From assembly GCA_031411235.1 (NCBI GenBank), contig JANOAR010000084.1:1-64000 (forward strand): 64,000 bases of DNA, given 5' to 3'. Every line of letters begins with the position of its first letter. The first letter of the stretch is position 1. The position numbers and the translations under genes are program-made. The DNA comes from JANOAR01 sp031411235. Lineage in GTDB: Bacteria > Verrucomicrobiota > Verrucomicrobiia > Verrucomicrobiales > Verrucomicrobiaceae. Under the pieces are notes generated by a model. That model had not been told where the DNA came from. It saw only the letters and a list, made by a program, of their open reading frames with translations, and searched no databases. Of the stretch, positions 35,515 to 44,477 are shown one piece after another.

Positions 35515-38389
35515 AACGGGAGCGGTTGGCGTCGATGGTGACTCGGGCGTTCTGCGGCAGGGAGAGTTGCAGGTGGCCTTTGGCATCGGTGGTTTGTTGA
35601 GAAAGGGTATTGTCGATGGTGATGTCGCAGACGGCCTTAGCAGGCAGGCCGCTGAACTGGGCAACGACGGGGCGGAGGGATTCGACTTGGAACTCGGCCT
35701 TCCAGGCTTCGAGTTCGCTAAAGTGGATCTCGGCGCTGGAGGTGGCGAGGTAGAGGTGGGCGGAATTGCGTGGTGGAGGCTCGGTGGGAGTGTCGCTGAG
35801 GACGATCTCGGTTCGCGGCTGGCCGCGTGTGTGGATGTAGAGGGAGCCCTCGTGCTCGGTATAGCCAGTGACGCCTTTGCACTGGCTCATGTCGGGGCGA
35901 CCCAGCTCGGCGGGCAGGCGGTAGGTGCGCAGGTGGCCTGCATTGGTGAGCAGCCAGTGGCGCGGCCCTAGGTCGTAGAGGCGGGTGCGCGAGGCGTCGC
36001 GAGTCATCTGGGCAAACTGAAGCGCAGTGACGGGGTGCAGGGGTTGCTGGATGCACCAGTGGTGGATTTTTTCGAGGGCGCGCAGCGAGGAGAGGGAGGT
36101 GGCGGAGTAGAAGTGATAATAGACGTTAACGGGCTTGAGCCGTCGCGGGGTCTCGGTGCGCTCGAAGGTATCGATAACGTCGGCGAAGCCTCCGTAAAAG
36201 GGGCCAGACCAGCCGTTGGCATACATGAACTCGTTTTGGTTGGCGGCGTTGATTTGCAACTCGTCGCCCCAGGGGACGACGCGCGGTGCGACGCCTGCAA
36301 TGCCGGGGTAGAGGCGGCTGACGATGGTGTTGCCGCCATTCATGTTTTCGAGGCCCAACTCGCGCACGAGGCGCAGGGCTTCGATGCCAGGTCTGCAATT
36401 GCCCGACCAAAGGAAAAGGCCGACGCGCTTGTCGGGGGGCATGAGCTGTTTGTTGATGTAGTCCACGGAGCCCCGGATTTCGCGCTCGGGATTGACGTGC
36501 AGGTAGTTGGCTTCGGGTTTTAATGCCATGAAGGGCTCGTCATAGAGGCCGGGGTCAGGGTCGCCATCGAACCACTGGTAGGGGTGTGCAAAGGAGTGTG
36601 AGGCGGCTTGGATGTGGGGCAGGGCAAAAATGGACTTGGCGATGTCCACAAACTTAGGCCCCCAGGCGTCCTCTAGCCCAGTGGCGAGGGCGCGGATGTC
36701 GGCTTCGACGACGGAGACGGTGACGGGCAGTGGGAAGGCCTTCAGGATGCGATCACGCACGAGTTCAGCGCAGAAGGGATGCCCACGGAAGGCCGACTGC
36801 GAGCCGAAGCCATCGCCGTCGATATGGCTATAAAACAGCCTGCAACCATCGCGCGTGGTGGTGTCTGGTGAGGGGATTGCACCGATGGGTTTCAGCACAG
36901 CGGAGAGCATTCGGTAAGGGTCTGCGTAGAACAGGTAGCTGTCTTGCGAACCGCGTAGGATGATGCTGGGCTCTAGCCACATGCCACCCCAGGTGGCGAT
37001 GAAGGCAGGGGTGTAGCGGACGCGCCCCAGATCGGTATCGAGGCCGCTGAGGGTGACGAGGGCGCGAGCGTCTGCGGGAGCTTGGAGATCTTTGAAGTCA
37101 TTGATCCGTGGTAGCATTTTTGTCTCGGCTTGCAGCATTTCTGCATCGACTTGGGCGACTTCGACATTGGCGATGCGAGGCAGGGCAGCGAGGGTACCAC
37201 GCAGGGCAAAGACTTCGCGCAGTTGATTGCGAGCGTCTTCGCGGGAAAAAGGGATGCCACCTGTGAAGAGGATGGGGATATGGGCTGCCTTTATTTCGGC
37301 CAGCCACTTTATGGCCTTAAGCTCAGATTGAGCGGGGAATTCCAACTCCGCGTCGAGCACCACAGCGGCGTAGCGAGAGCTGGCTTGCACGGGCAACTCA
37401 CCACTACCAACATCAAAAAAATCGGCCTCAAAGCCGAGCCACTCCAGCGGTGTCTGGAAGAGGTCGGCGGTCATGGTGTCGATGGGCAGTTTGGGCGCTT
37501 TTTCAGCCTCCTTGCTGCTCCAGCCATGCAGGACGAGAACGCGTCGCGAGCGCTCGCGCAGCGGGGCAAGCGCGAGGCCTCGATTCTCGGAGAGAGTGAC
37601 GAAGGGCACTGCTCCCTGGGCAATGAGCGACTGTGCGAGTTGACCATTGTTTTCCGCGTCACCTGCTTTCCCATAACCCACGGCGAGGGCGGGGAGGCCG
37701 CTTTGCGTAGCGCGGCGAAGGCTAGCAGTGTGTTGGGTCAATTCATCAGCGGTGCCCTCGATGTAGAGGCCGAGGTGATCGCCATCGGCTTTCGATAAAC
37801 CAAAGCCATCTTGCAAAAACACCCAAACATTGGGGTGGGCAGAGGTTATGGCTTTGGCTAGGGCGATGTCCTCGCCACTGCGAGTGGCGATGCCTTCTAG
37901 CAGCACACCATCGTAGCCACGAGCAAGCGCGGGGGCGATGATTTCGTTGAGCACGAAGGTTGGCCAACTGGGGTGCCCTGTATCGAAGGTGGCCAGCCGC
38001 TTGGTGGTGGCGCTGCTGGTCGTCGCCACCCCGAATTTGGCCGCTTTTTCTACAAGCGCTGCATCTGTCGCGAGGGCGGGGTTCAGCCTCGCCAATAGAA
38101 GCTGCTGCGGCGAATGCCCTCCGAGCTGGCTAAGATCGGATGTTGCTGGGAGGACGCAGACATCGTAGGCCGCCAAATCAGCTATCGTGGGGCGAGGCAA
38201 ATCGAGGACGCCGAGGCGGCTGTTCTTAGGCTCAAAGAAGGCCTCCAATGCGTAGCAACTTACACTCCCATGCAGGCAAAAAATCATGGCAAGAAACGCA
38301 CCAGCCCACACTCGCGCCTTTATTGGCCAAAGCAGATTTACCTGCTGCCCAAATAATGGTGTTGTGGTTTTTTTGCCGTTATTAGCCAT
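35498..38389 (-). CDS. PelA-like bifunctional glycoside hydrolase / polysaccharide deacetylase
   Basis: 963 aa with an N-terminal TM/signal (VWAGAFLAMIFCLHGSVSC). Residues about 55-270 resemble the GH114/GH166 alpha-1,4-polygalactosaminidase barrel (LVEKAAKFGV, ARGYDGVLLEGIATR with candidate acids Asp160 and Glu165). Residues about 515-720 form the deacetylase: LFYSHIDGDGFGS (Asp524/Asp526) and ALPHIQAASHSFAHPYQW (His598 and His602) give the metal Asp-His-His set of PelA-type carbohydrate esterases, and ELGLENMNGGNTIV follows. A C-terminal beta region resembles the PelA jelly roll. Length and domain order match PelA closely. In Pel systems PelA partly deacetylates GalNAc-rich polymer and can cut it, in the periplasm. 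First gene of the operon, behind an AT-rich gap. Confidence 0.83.
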   Translation of the reverse strand: MANNGKKTTTPLFGQQVNLLWPIKARVWAGAFLAMIFCLHGSVSCYALEAFFEPKNSRLGVLDLPRPTIADLAAYDVCVLPATSDLSQLGGHSPQQLLLARLNPALATDAALVEKAAKFGVATTSSATTKRLATFDTGHPSWPTFVLNEIIAPALARGYDGVLLEGIATRSGEDIALAKAITSAHPNVWVFLQDGFGLSKADGDHLGLYIEGTADELTQHTASLRRATQSGLPALAVGYGKAGDAENNGQLAQSLIAQGAVPFVTLSENRGLALAPLRERSRRVLVLHGWSSKEAEKAPKLPIDTMTADLFQTPLEWLGFEADFFDVGSGELPVQASSRYAAVVLDAELEFPAQSELKAIKWLAEIKAAHIPILFTGGIPFSREDARNQLREVFALRGTLAALPRIANVEVAQVDAEMLQAETKMLPRINDFKDLQAPADARALVTLSGLDTDLGRVRYTPAFIATWGGMWLEPSIILRGSQDSYLFYADPYRMLSAVLKPIGAIPSPDTTTRDGCRLFYSHIDGDGFGSQSAFRGHPFCAELVRDRILKAFPLPVTVSVVEADIRALATGLEDAWGPKFVDIAKSIFALPHIQAASHSFAHPYQWFDGDPDPGLYDEPFMALKPEANYLHVNPEREIRGSVDYINKQLMPPDKRVGLFLWSGNCRPGIEALRLVRELGLENMNGGNTIVSRLYPGIAGVAPRVVPWGDELQINAANQNEFMYANGWSGPFYGGFADVIDTFERTETPRRLKPVNVYYHFYSATSLSSLRALEKIHHWCIQQPLHPVTALQFAQMTRDASRTRLYDLGPRHWLLTNAGHLRTYRLPAELGRPDMSQCKGVTGYTEHEGSLYIHTRGQPRTEIVLSDTPTEPPPRNSAHLYLATSSAEIHFSELEAWKAEFQVESLRPVVAQFSGLPAKAVCDITIDNTLSQQTTDAKGHLQLSLPQNARVTIDANRSRYAVLQ

Positions 38390-38662
38390 CGTATCTTGTT
38401 ACAAAGGTTGGAAAGTTCTCAAAATTTCATTGCAAAATCAAGACGGATTTTCCTGAACGCGTCATTGAGGGAAGTTTATCCATTCAAATCACAATGGAAA
38501 GTATGAATATTCAGAATTTAACAGAAGCTTGCAAAAGCCTTGATTAGCAAATTTTCAAAAACATTCAGCTTTGTTAATCTTTTGCGAATGGCGTAAAAAA
38601 CACTTCAGCGTCATTTTTCCGCTGCGCGGCACACCTTCCCTATGAGGACAGCGGGTGCCGCT
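38390..38662. promoter_or_regulatory. AT-rich leader upstream of the PelA-like gene
   Basis: This gap is clearly richer in A and T than its coding neighbours, especially 38395-38600 (runs such as AAATTTTCAAAAA). It is the only space for the promoter and 5' leader of the minus-strand Pel-like operon. No convincing -35/-10 pair, sigma-54 site or c-di-GMP riboswitch core was recognised by eye. It may carry regulator sites. Confidence 0.4.
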
Positions 38663-39004
38663 TCACCCGTGCCGAATCGCGGTGACCCCGCTCTTCTTGG
38701 GGGGTGGTAACGAGGTTTTTCCCGAACCAGCGGTTGTGGTCGTAGTGACGATGTGCGGCGGCTGCACCGCCGCATGGCAGCTCGGGCAGCTCACGGGCTC
38801 CGCAACTTGCGCACGCGGAGCGGAGAGCATCTGGAGGCAGGCCGGGCAGGTGAAGTGCAGCCAAGCGGCATCGTCTCCCGCACCGCCTTCGCTGGCCCTG
38901 GCACCGGGTAGGCGAGGCCGCACGTCGATGCGCTTCGCCACGCCGAGTGACTCGGCGGTGGGCAGGGGGGAAGCACTGAAAGGCATCGACTGGGCTGGAA
39001 GCAT
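38663..39004 (-). CDS. Small zinc-ribbon protein
   Basis: 113 aa. The centre carries two CxxC knuckles spaced as in a zinc ribbon: FTCPACLQMLSAP and VSCPSCHAAVQPP, about 20 residues apart. The N-terminus is Pro/Ala-rich and the C-terminus is Thr/Lys-rich (TTTTTAGSGKTSLPPP), probably disordered. An ATG at 38983 is an alternative start. It is divergent from htpG (115 bp) and transcribed toward the Pel-like operon. Such proteins are common in Verrucomicrobia; function unknown. That the Cys pairs lie in the only frame with this pattern supports it being real, but the gene is short. Confidence 0.55.
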   Translation of the reverse strand: MLPAQSMPFSASPLPTAESLGVAKRIDVRPRLPGARASEGGAGDDAAWLHFTCPACLQMLSAPRAQVAEPVSCPSCHAAVQPPHIVTTTTTAGSGKTSLPPPKKSGVTAIRHG

Positions 39005-39056
39005 GGCGCGACTCTACGAGCCGCCTTTTCACCGTGCAAGCTGCTTGGCACTGCCT

Positions 39057-39084
39057 TTGACAAGTTCGCCTGAGTCACTACGAT
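39057..39084 (+). promoter_or_regulatory. Sigma-70-like promoter candidate for htpG
   Basis: TTGACA (39057-39062) is followed after 16 bp by TACGAT (39079-39084), about 35 bp before the htpG ATG. The -35 is a perfect consensus match and the -10 matches four of six. No CIRCE element was seen. Confidence 0.5.
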
Positions 39085-39119
39085 GACCGCCCCTTTTCCC
39101 AGGACATAAACGCAATACT

Positions 39120-41063
39120 ATGAGTAACACCCCAGCCCCAGCACCCGAGCATCGTGAATTCCAAGCCGAAGTCCGGCAACTCCTCGACATCGTCATTCAC
39201 AGCCTTTACACCGACCGCGAAATCTTCGTCCGCGAACTGGTCAGCAACGCCGCTGATGCGCTGGAAAAACTACGCCACACGCAGCTCACGGAGCGCTCGA
39301 TTTTCCAGCCCGAACTGCCGTTGGAAATCCACATCAGCATGGATGCTGAAGCCCGCACGCTGACCATCGCCGACCACGGCATCGGCATGACTCGCAGTGA
39401 ATTGATCGAGAACCTCGGCACCATCGCCCACTCCGGCTCGAAGGCTTTCATGCAGGCGCTGAAGTCCAGTGGCAAGGACGGCACGCAGCTCATCGGTCAG
39501 TTTGGCGTGGGCTTCTACTCCGCCTTCATGGTGGCGGATAAGGTGGAGGTCTTCACCCACTCATGGCGCGAAGACGGCGAGCCGCTCTGCTGGACAAGCG
39601 ACGGCGCGACGGGCTACGACATCGCAGACTGGGTGCCTGCGCTCACGAGTGATGTGAATGAGGAGCGCGAAGAAGGCCAAGAGACTGACCCCGCTCTCAC
39701 GAGCGAGGCTACGGGCGTCACACGCGGCGCACGTCTGGTGATGCATCTCAAAGAGGACATGGCCGAGTATGCCGAGGCGGCGACCATCAAGCGCATCCTC
39801 GCCAAGTATTCCAACTTCGTGGGCTTTCCCATCATCGTAAATGGCGAGCGCGTGAATAGCGTCGAAGCCGTGTGGCTGAAGAACAAAAACGAAGTCACTG
39901 AGGAGCATTACAAGGAGTTTTACCGCTTCACTTCCAAGCTCTTCGATGACCCCAGCTACACCTTCCACTTCTCGGCGGACGCCCCGATGGCGATCAATGC
40001 ACTGCTCTTTGCACCCACGCAAAACATGGAAATGTGGGGCATGGGCCAGATGGAGCCCGGCGTGGCGCTGTATTGCAAAAAGGTGCTCATCGACCCCAGT
40101 CCGCCCAAGCTATTGCCCGACTGGATGCGCTTTGTGCGCGGCGTGATCGACAGCGAAGACTTGCCGCTGAACATCTCGCGCGAGTCCATGCAAGACAGCG
40201 CTCTGGTGAGAAAACTCGGCAAGGTGGTGGCACAGCGCTTCCTGAAATTCATCGACAAAGAAGCCAACGAAACGCCAGAAAAATATGCTGAGTTTTATGA
40301 GAAGTTTGGCCGCTTCGTGAAGGAAGGCGTCGCCACCGACAACGATAACCGCGAGTCCGCCTCGAAGCTCCTGCGCTTCGACTCCAGCATGGCCGAGGAG
40401 GGTAAGCTGACCAGCCTTGCCGACTACGTGACACGCATGAAGAACGGCCAGAAGGCCATCTATTACCAGATCGCGCCCTCGCGTGCCGCCATCCAAAGCG
40501 GCCCGTATGTTGAGGCCTTCAAGCAACGCGGCTTCGAGGTGCTCTTCCTTTATGAAGCCATCGACGACTACGTGGTGAACTCGCTGGGCCAGTTCGACAG
40601 CAAGCCGCTGCAAGCCGTGAACTCGGATAAGATCGAGCTGGATGAAACCCCTGCTGCTGAAGGCGAAGCGCTGAGCACAGAAGCCTCTGATGGCCTCTGC
40701 ACTTGGCTAAAGGATTACCTCGCCGCACGCGTAACGGCGGTGCGCACTGGCAAACGCCTCGTCAATAGCCCCGCGCTGGCCCTTCTCCCCGAAGGCGAGA
40801 TCAGTCCGCAGATGCGCCAGATGATGAAGGCAATGAAGAAGGACGACGGCATCGACGCGCCTGAAGTCATTCTTGAAATCAACACCCGCAGCAACCTCAT
40901 CAAATCCCTCGCCACTGTGAAGGACAAGGACGCTGACATCGCCCACTTGATCGCCGACCAACTGCTCGACACCTCGTTGCTGGCCGCTGGCCTCATCGAA
41001 GATCCGCAGGCCATCGTAGCGCGAAACTTGAAGATGATGGAGGCGCTCGCAGCGCGGGTTTAG
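39120..41063 (+). CDS. htpG: Molecular chaperone HtpG (Hsp90)
   Basis: 647 aa, full length. An ATP-dependent cytoplasmic chaperone of the GHKL superfamily. The N-terminal ATP site has all motifs: FVRELVSNAADALEKLR (Glu and Asn of motif N), ADHGIGMT (motif G1), GTIAHSGSKAF and IGQFGVGFYSAFMVADKVEV. The middle domain has GVIDSEDLPLNISRESMQDS with the catalytic-loop Arg, and the C-terminal dimerisation domain ends with the SLLAAGLIEDP region. A short acidic insert near residues 180-197 (NEEREEGQETDPALTSEA) is slightly unusual. A monocistronic gene with its own candidate promoter, convergent with the RND pump. Confidence 0.96.
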   Translation: MSNTPAPAPEHREFQAEVRQLLDIVIHSLYTDREIFVRELVSNAADALEKLRHTQLTERSIFQPELPLEIHISMDAEARTLTIADHGIGMTRSELIENLGTIAHSGSKAFMQALKSSGKDGTQLIGQFGVGFYSAFMVADKVEVFTHSWREDGEPLCWTSDGATGYDIADWVPALTSDVNEEREEGQETDPALTSEATGVTRGARLVMHLKEDMAEYAEAATIKRILAKYSNFVGFPIIVNGERVNSVEAVWLKNKNEVTEEHYKEFYRFTSKLFDDPSYTFHFSADAPMAINALLFAPTQNMEMWGMGQMEPGVALYCKKVLIDPSPPKLLPDWMRFVRGVIDSEDLPLNISRESMQDSALVRKLGKVVAQRFLKFIDKEANETPEKYAEFYEKFGRFVKEGVATDNDNRESASKLLRFDSSMAEEGKLTSLADYVTRMKNGQKAIYYQIAPSRAAIQSGPYVEAFKQRGFEVLFLYEAIDDYVVNSLGQFDSKPLQAVNSDKIELDETPAAEGEALSTEASDGLCTWLKDYLAARVTAVRTGKRLVNSPALALLPEGEISPQMRQMMKAMKKDDGIDAPEVILEINTRSNLIKSLATVKDKDADIAHLIADQLLDTSLLAAGLIEDPQAIVARNLKMMEALAARV

Positions 41064-41120
41064 CTCTGAATGCTAAGACCGAGCACACGGGAGACGCTCT
41101 CGTGTGCTCGGTCCGCCAAG

Positions 41121-44100
41121 CTACCGCACCCACCATCGCCAGCCTTGTTTTACCAACTGCTGCGCGTCGTCGATGACCAAGTAGCACAGCGGCACGAGAT
41201 ACAGCGTGACGATGGTTGCAAATAAGCTGCCGTAGCCCATCGCGACGGACACAGGGGTGAGGAACTGCGCGTGGGTGCTCTGGGCTCCACTGCTGAAGAA
41301 GAAAGGCGCAATATTTGCCAACCAGGTGCCATTAAAGATGAGCGGCACGAGGCCGAAGAAGGTGGTGATCTGTGTCAGGAAGATGGCTCGGAAACGCGAC
41401 GCTCCACCTTGCAGCACCGCCTGCCGCATATCGCCGCCCTCCGCTCGGATGAAGTTGATCTCATCAACGAGTACCAGCGTGTCATTCACGATAACGCCAC
41501 AAACCGCGACGATGCCAAAGCTGCTCATGATGCTGAGCGGCATGGAGTGAAAAAGATGGCCGAGCACTGCGCCAACGATGCCGAAAGGAATGACAACAAA
41601 AATGATGGCGGGTTGGATGTAGTTCTTCAGCGCGATGGCGACCATGGCATACATGCCGAAGAGTACGAGCATGAAGCCGACGCTCATGGCTGAGTTACTC
41701 TCTTGCTGAGCGCGAGCCTCGCCCTCGAAAGTCCAATGAATGTGACTGTGCGCCGCGAGCACCTTGTCGATATGCTTGGCGAGGTCTTCGCGGATCGCGC
41801 TCACATCGACACTCTTCTTGTCTACATCAGCGGTGATGTTGAGGGCACGGCGGCGATCCACGCGTTTGATGCTGGTGAAGCTTTTGCTCACTTTTGCCTC
41901 TGCGACGCTGCCGAAGGGCATCTCTAAACTATCGCCAATGCGCACTCGCATGGTCTCCAGTGTGGCGAGGCTTTTGCGCTCGGACTTGGGATAGCGCAGC
42001 ATCACTTTCACTTCATTGCGCCCGCGCTGGATGCGCTGCACCTCGTCGCCATAGAAGGCTTGGCGCACTTGTTTGGCGAGGTCGCTGACGGTGACACCGA
42101 GCTGCCGCGCCTCGGGTTTGAGCCGCAGTTGGATTTCATTTCTACCCGTGTCCAGTGAGTCATTGATGTCGAAGACGCCCGGATACTGCCCAAGCTTGGT
42201 CTTTATTTGCTCCGACATGGCGAGCAGTTCATCGGGATTGGTGCCTGTGAGTTGCACGTCGATGGGATCGCCGCCACGCATGATTTCGGCGCGAAAGGTC
42301 AGCTCCTCAGCGCCGACGATGGTGCCGATACGTTTGCGCCATTCTGCGGCCATATCGACGGTGTTCACATCGAGACTGCGCTCCTCGGGGCCATAGGTTT
42401 CCATGCGCACTTCGCCGACGTGGGCACTGGCTCCGCGACTGCTGCCGCCGGTGAGCGAGGTGCTGCCACTGAGCGCGACGATGTGCCGGATGACGGGCTT
42501 GCCATCGGGGCCGACGTACTCTTTCCGCATGTCCTCGGCGATCTTGTAGATGCGGTCGATGTGAGCGTCGGTCACCTCAAAGGGCGTGCCATCAAGCATG
42601 GAGAGGGTGGCTTCGATGCGCTCGCTAGCGATGCGCGGAAACATCACGGTGTGGATGCGCCCACCGTAAAAGAAGCCGAGCAGAACGATGAGCCCACCGA
42701 CGAAGCCTGCGAGCGCGGTGTAGCGATTGTCCACGCACCAGCGCAGCGAGGGGCGATAGATGGCATTGACGAAGCGCTTCAGCGTGCGGTCGGAGAAGTT
42801 ATGCACGGGCGCAAGGAGGTCGCCCGCACGGCCCAGGAAAGGATGCGCGAGATGGCTGGGGAGGATGAGTTTTGTCTCGATCAGCGCGATGACCATCACG
42901 GTGATAAAGATGATGGCGATGGGCTGGAACATGACGCCCATGCCACTGCCGTCGAAGACCATCGGCAGGAAGGCAATGATGGTGGTGATGACGCCGAAGG
43001 TGATGGGCACGGCCATACGCTTGGTGCCTTCGATGGCGGCGTCCATCGGCGACATGCCTTGCTTGCGCAGTTGGTCGGCGTACTCGCTGATGACGATGGC
43101 GTCATCGACGACGATGCCGAGTACGAGGATGAAGCCGAAGAGTGACGATAGATTGATGGTGATGCCCAAGACGGGCATCAGCGCGAAGGCTCCAAGGAAG
43201 GACATGCACATGCCCAGCGCGATCCAGATCACCGCCTCCAAGCGCAGAAAAAGCCCCACACAGATGAAGACCAGGATGAGGCTGCTCTTGGCATTTTGGA
43301 TCAGCAACTCGATGCGGCCTTTGACAATTTTTGATCGATCCTGCCAGAAGTCGAGATGCACTCCATTGGGCACTTTTTTGTTCGCGCTGTCGATGTAGGC
43401 TTTCACCGTTTCGGCGATTTTAATGGCGTTTTCACCCGACTCCCGCTCGACGTTGATGGACACACAGCGCGTGCCGTTAAGCCGAGCGATGAGGGGATTC
43501 TCATTGAAGCCGTCAGAGATTTTGGCGATTTCACCGAGGGTTAGTTTGCTGCCGTCGGGCCGAGTCAGCACGGGCACGCGCGCATAGTCTTCGCCTGAGT
43601 AGGCACGGCCTCGGGTGCGGATGGAAACGTCGCCCGCTTCGGTCTGCACGACGCCCGCTGGCAAGTCGATGGCCGAGGCGCGAATGGCCGAGCTGACCTT
43701 TTCCAGCGTGAGGCCATACTTTCGCAACGTGGACTCTGGCACTTCGATGCTGATCTCGTACGGGCGAACGCCAGAGAGTTGCACATGGCTGATGCCGGGC
43801 AGCGAGGCGATCTCGTCGCGCGTTTGTTCGCCAAGTCGATGCAGGTCGCCCTCGGCCATGTCGGCAGAGATGATGACGCTGATGACGGCGTGGAAGAAGT
43901 CGTCCTGCTGAATGATGGGCTTCTCGGCTAAAGCAGGGAAAGTGGTGATGGCATCGACGCGGATGGTGATGTCTTCCATCACCCGGCGCGGGTCGGCATT
44001 GTCTTCGCATTCAATGAGCACACTGCCGCTGCCCGAGGAGGAATTGGAGCGCACATGCTTGATGCCATTCACCTGCTGGATGGCTTCCTCGATTTTCAGC

Positions 44101-44291
44101 ACGATGGTCTCCTCCGTTTCTTCGGGCGTGGAGGCCGGGTAGGGCACGACTACCGAGATCATCCTCGACTTGCCATCGGGAAAGACTTCGAGCGGAATCT
44201 TGTCGGCCCACAAGGTATAGACGCCGATGCCGATGACACCGAACATGAGTAGATTGGCGGCGACGCCATTGCGAGCGAACCAAGCGATCAT
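41121..44291 (-). CDS. RND efflux permease, AcrB/MdtB-like, without adjacent adaptor
   Basis: 1056 aa. A proton-driven inner-membrane pump of the hydrophobe/amphiphile family. It has the normal start (WFARNGVAANLLMFGVIGIGV) and twelve predicted TMs in two groups with two large periplasmic loops. TM4 carries the proton-relay pair in GIVVDDAIVISEY (two adjacent Asp). ISVVVPYPASTPEETEE, KAIRVDAITTFPALAE-type porter segments and GFMLVLFGMYAMVAIALKNYIQP fit the family. The usual partner membrane-fusion protein and TolC genes are absent on both sides, so a distant adaptor is needed. Substrate cannot be read from sequence; multidrug, bile-like or lipid substrates are possible. Confidence 0.9.
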   Translation of the reverse strand: MIAWFARNGVAANLLMFGVIGIGVYTLWADKIPLEVFPDGKSRMISVVVPYPASTPEETEETIVLKIEEAIQQVNGIKHVRSNSSSGSGSVLIECEDNADPRRVMEDITIRVDAITTFPALAEKPIIQQDDFFHAVISVIISADMAEGDLHRLGEQTRDEIASLPGISHVQLSGVRPYEISIEVPESTLRKYGLTLEKVSSAIRASAIDLPAGVVQTEAGDVSIRTRGRAYSGEDYARVPVLTRPDGSKLTLGEIAKISDGFNENPLIARLNGTRCVSINVERESGENAIKIAETVKAYIDSANKKVPNGVHLDFWQDRSKIVKGRIELLIQNAKSSLILVFICVGLFLRLEAVIWIALGMCMSFLGAFALMPVLGITINLSSLFGFILVLGIVVDDAIVISEYADQLRKQGMSPMDAAIEGTKRMAVPITFGVITTIIAFLPMVFDGSGMGVMFQPIAIIFITVMVIALIETKLILPSHLAHPFLGRAGDLLAPVHNFSDRTLKRFVNAIYRPSLRWCVDNRYTALAGFVGGLIVLLGFFYGGRIHTVMFPRIASERIEATLSMLDGTPFEVTDAHIDRIYKIAEDMRKEYVGPDGKPVIRHIVALSGSTSLTGGSSRGASAHVGEVRMETYGPEERSLDVNTVDMAAEWRKRIGTIVGAEELTFRAEIMRGGDPIDVQLTGTNPDELLAMSEQIKTKLGQYPGVFDINDSLDTGRNEIQLRLKPEARQLGVTVSDLAKQVRQAFYGDEVQRIQRGRNEVKVMLRYPKSERKSLATLETMRVRIGDSLEMPFGSVAEAKVSKSFTSIKRVDRRRALNITADVDKKSVDVSAIREDLAKHIDKVLAAHSHIHWTFEGEARAQQESNSAMSVGFMLVLFGMYAMVAIALKNYIQPAIIFVVIPFGIVGAVLGHLFHSMPLSIMSSFGIVAVCGVIVNDTLVLVDEINFIRAEGGDMRQAVLQGGASRFRAIFLTQITTFFGLVPLIFNGTWLANIAPFFFSSGAQSTHAQFLTPVSVAMGYGSLFATIVTLYLVPLCYLVIDDAQQLVKQGWRWWVR

Positions 44292-44353
44292 GGGCGTGAG
44301 TCAGGCACGAAGCGGAGGGACGAGGGGCAAAACATAAGGCAGCGGAAAGGGGC

Positions 44354-44468
44354 AAGGAATATGGAATATGGAATATGGGGAGTGCCTTCGGGTGTGCTCA
44401 TCATAGCGAGATATGTGGTTTAATCTTCAGCGCAAAGCCACTCCCCTTGCCCCTGTTCCATATTCCTT
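44354..44468. repeat. 115-bp imperfect hairpin element with a 7-bp triplication
   Basis: AAGGAATATGGAA (44354-44366) is the exact reverse complement of 44456-44468, and GGGGAGTG (44377-44384) of 44439-44446, so two stems can stack with about 54 nt between. GGAATAT is repeated three times in a row at 44356-44376. GGGGCAAGG (44349-44357) can pair alternatively with 44445-44453. It lies in the gap between the RND and YD-like genes, both on the minus strand. It could be a dispersed repeat or a structured transcript end. Confidence 0.55.
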
Positions 44469-44477
44469 ATTACGACC

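Noticed and set aside
38390..38662. c-di-GMP riboswitch before the PelA-like gene
   Set aside because: Looked for because Pel is c-di-GMP controlled, but no recognisable riboswitch core was found by eye.
39005..39119. CIRCE operator upstream of htpG
   Set aside because: TTGGCACTGCC resembles one half only; the matching inverted half is absent.
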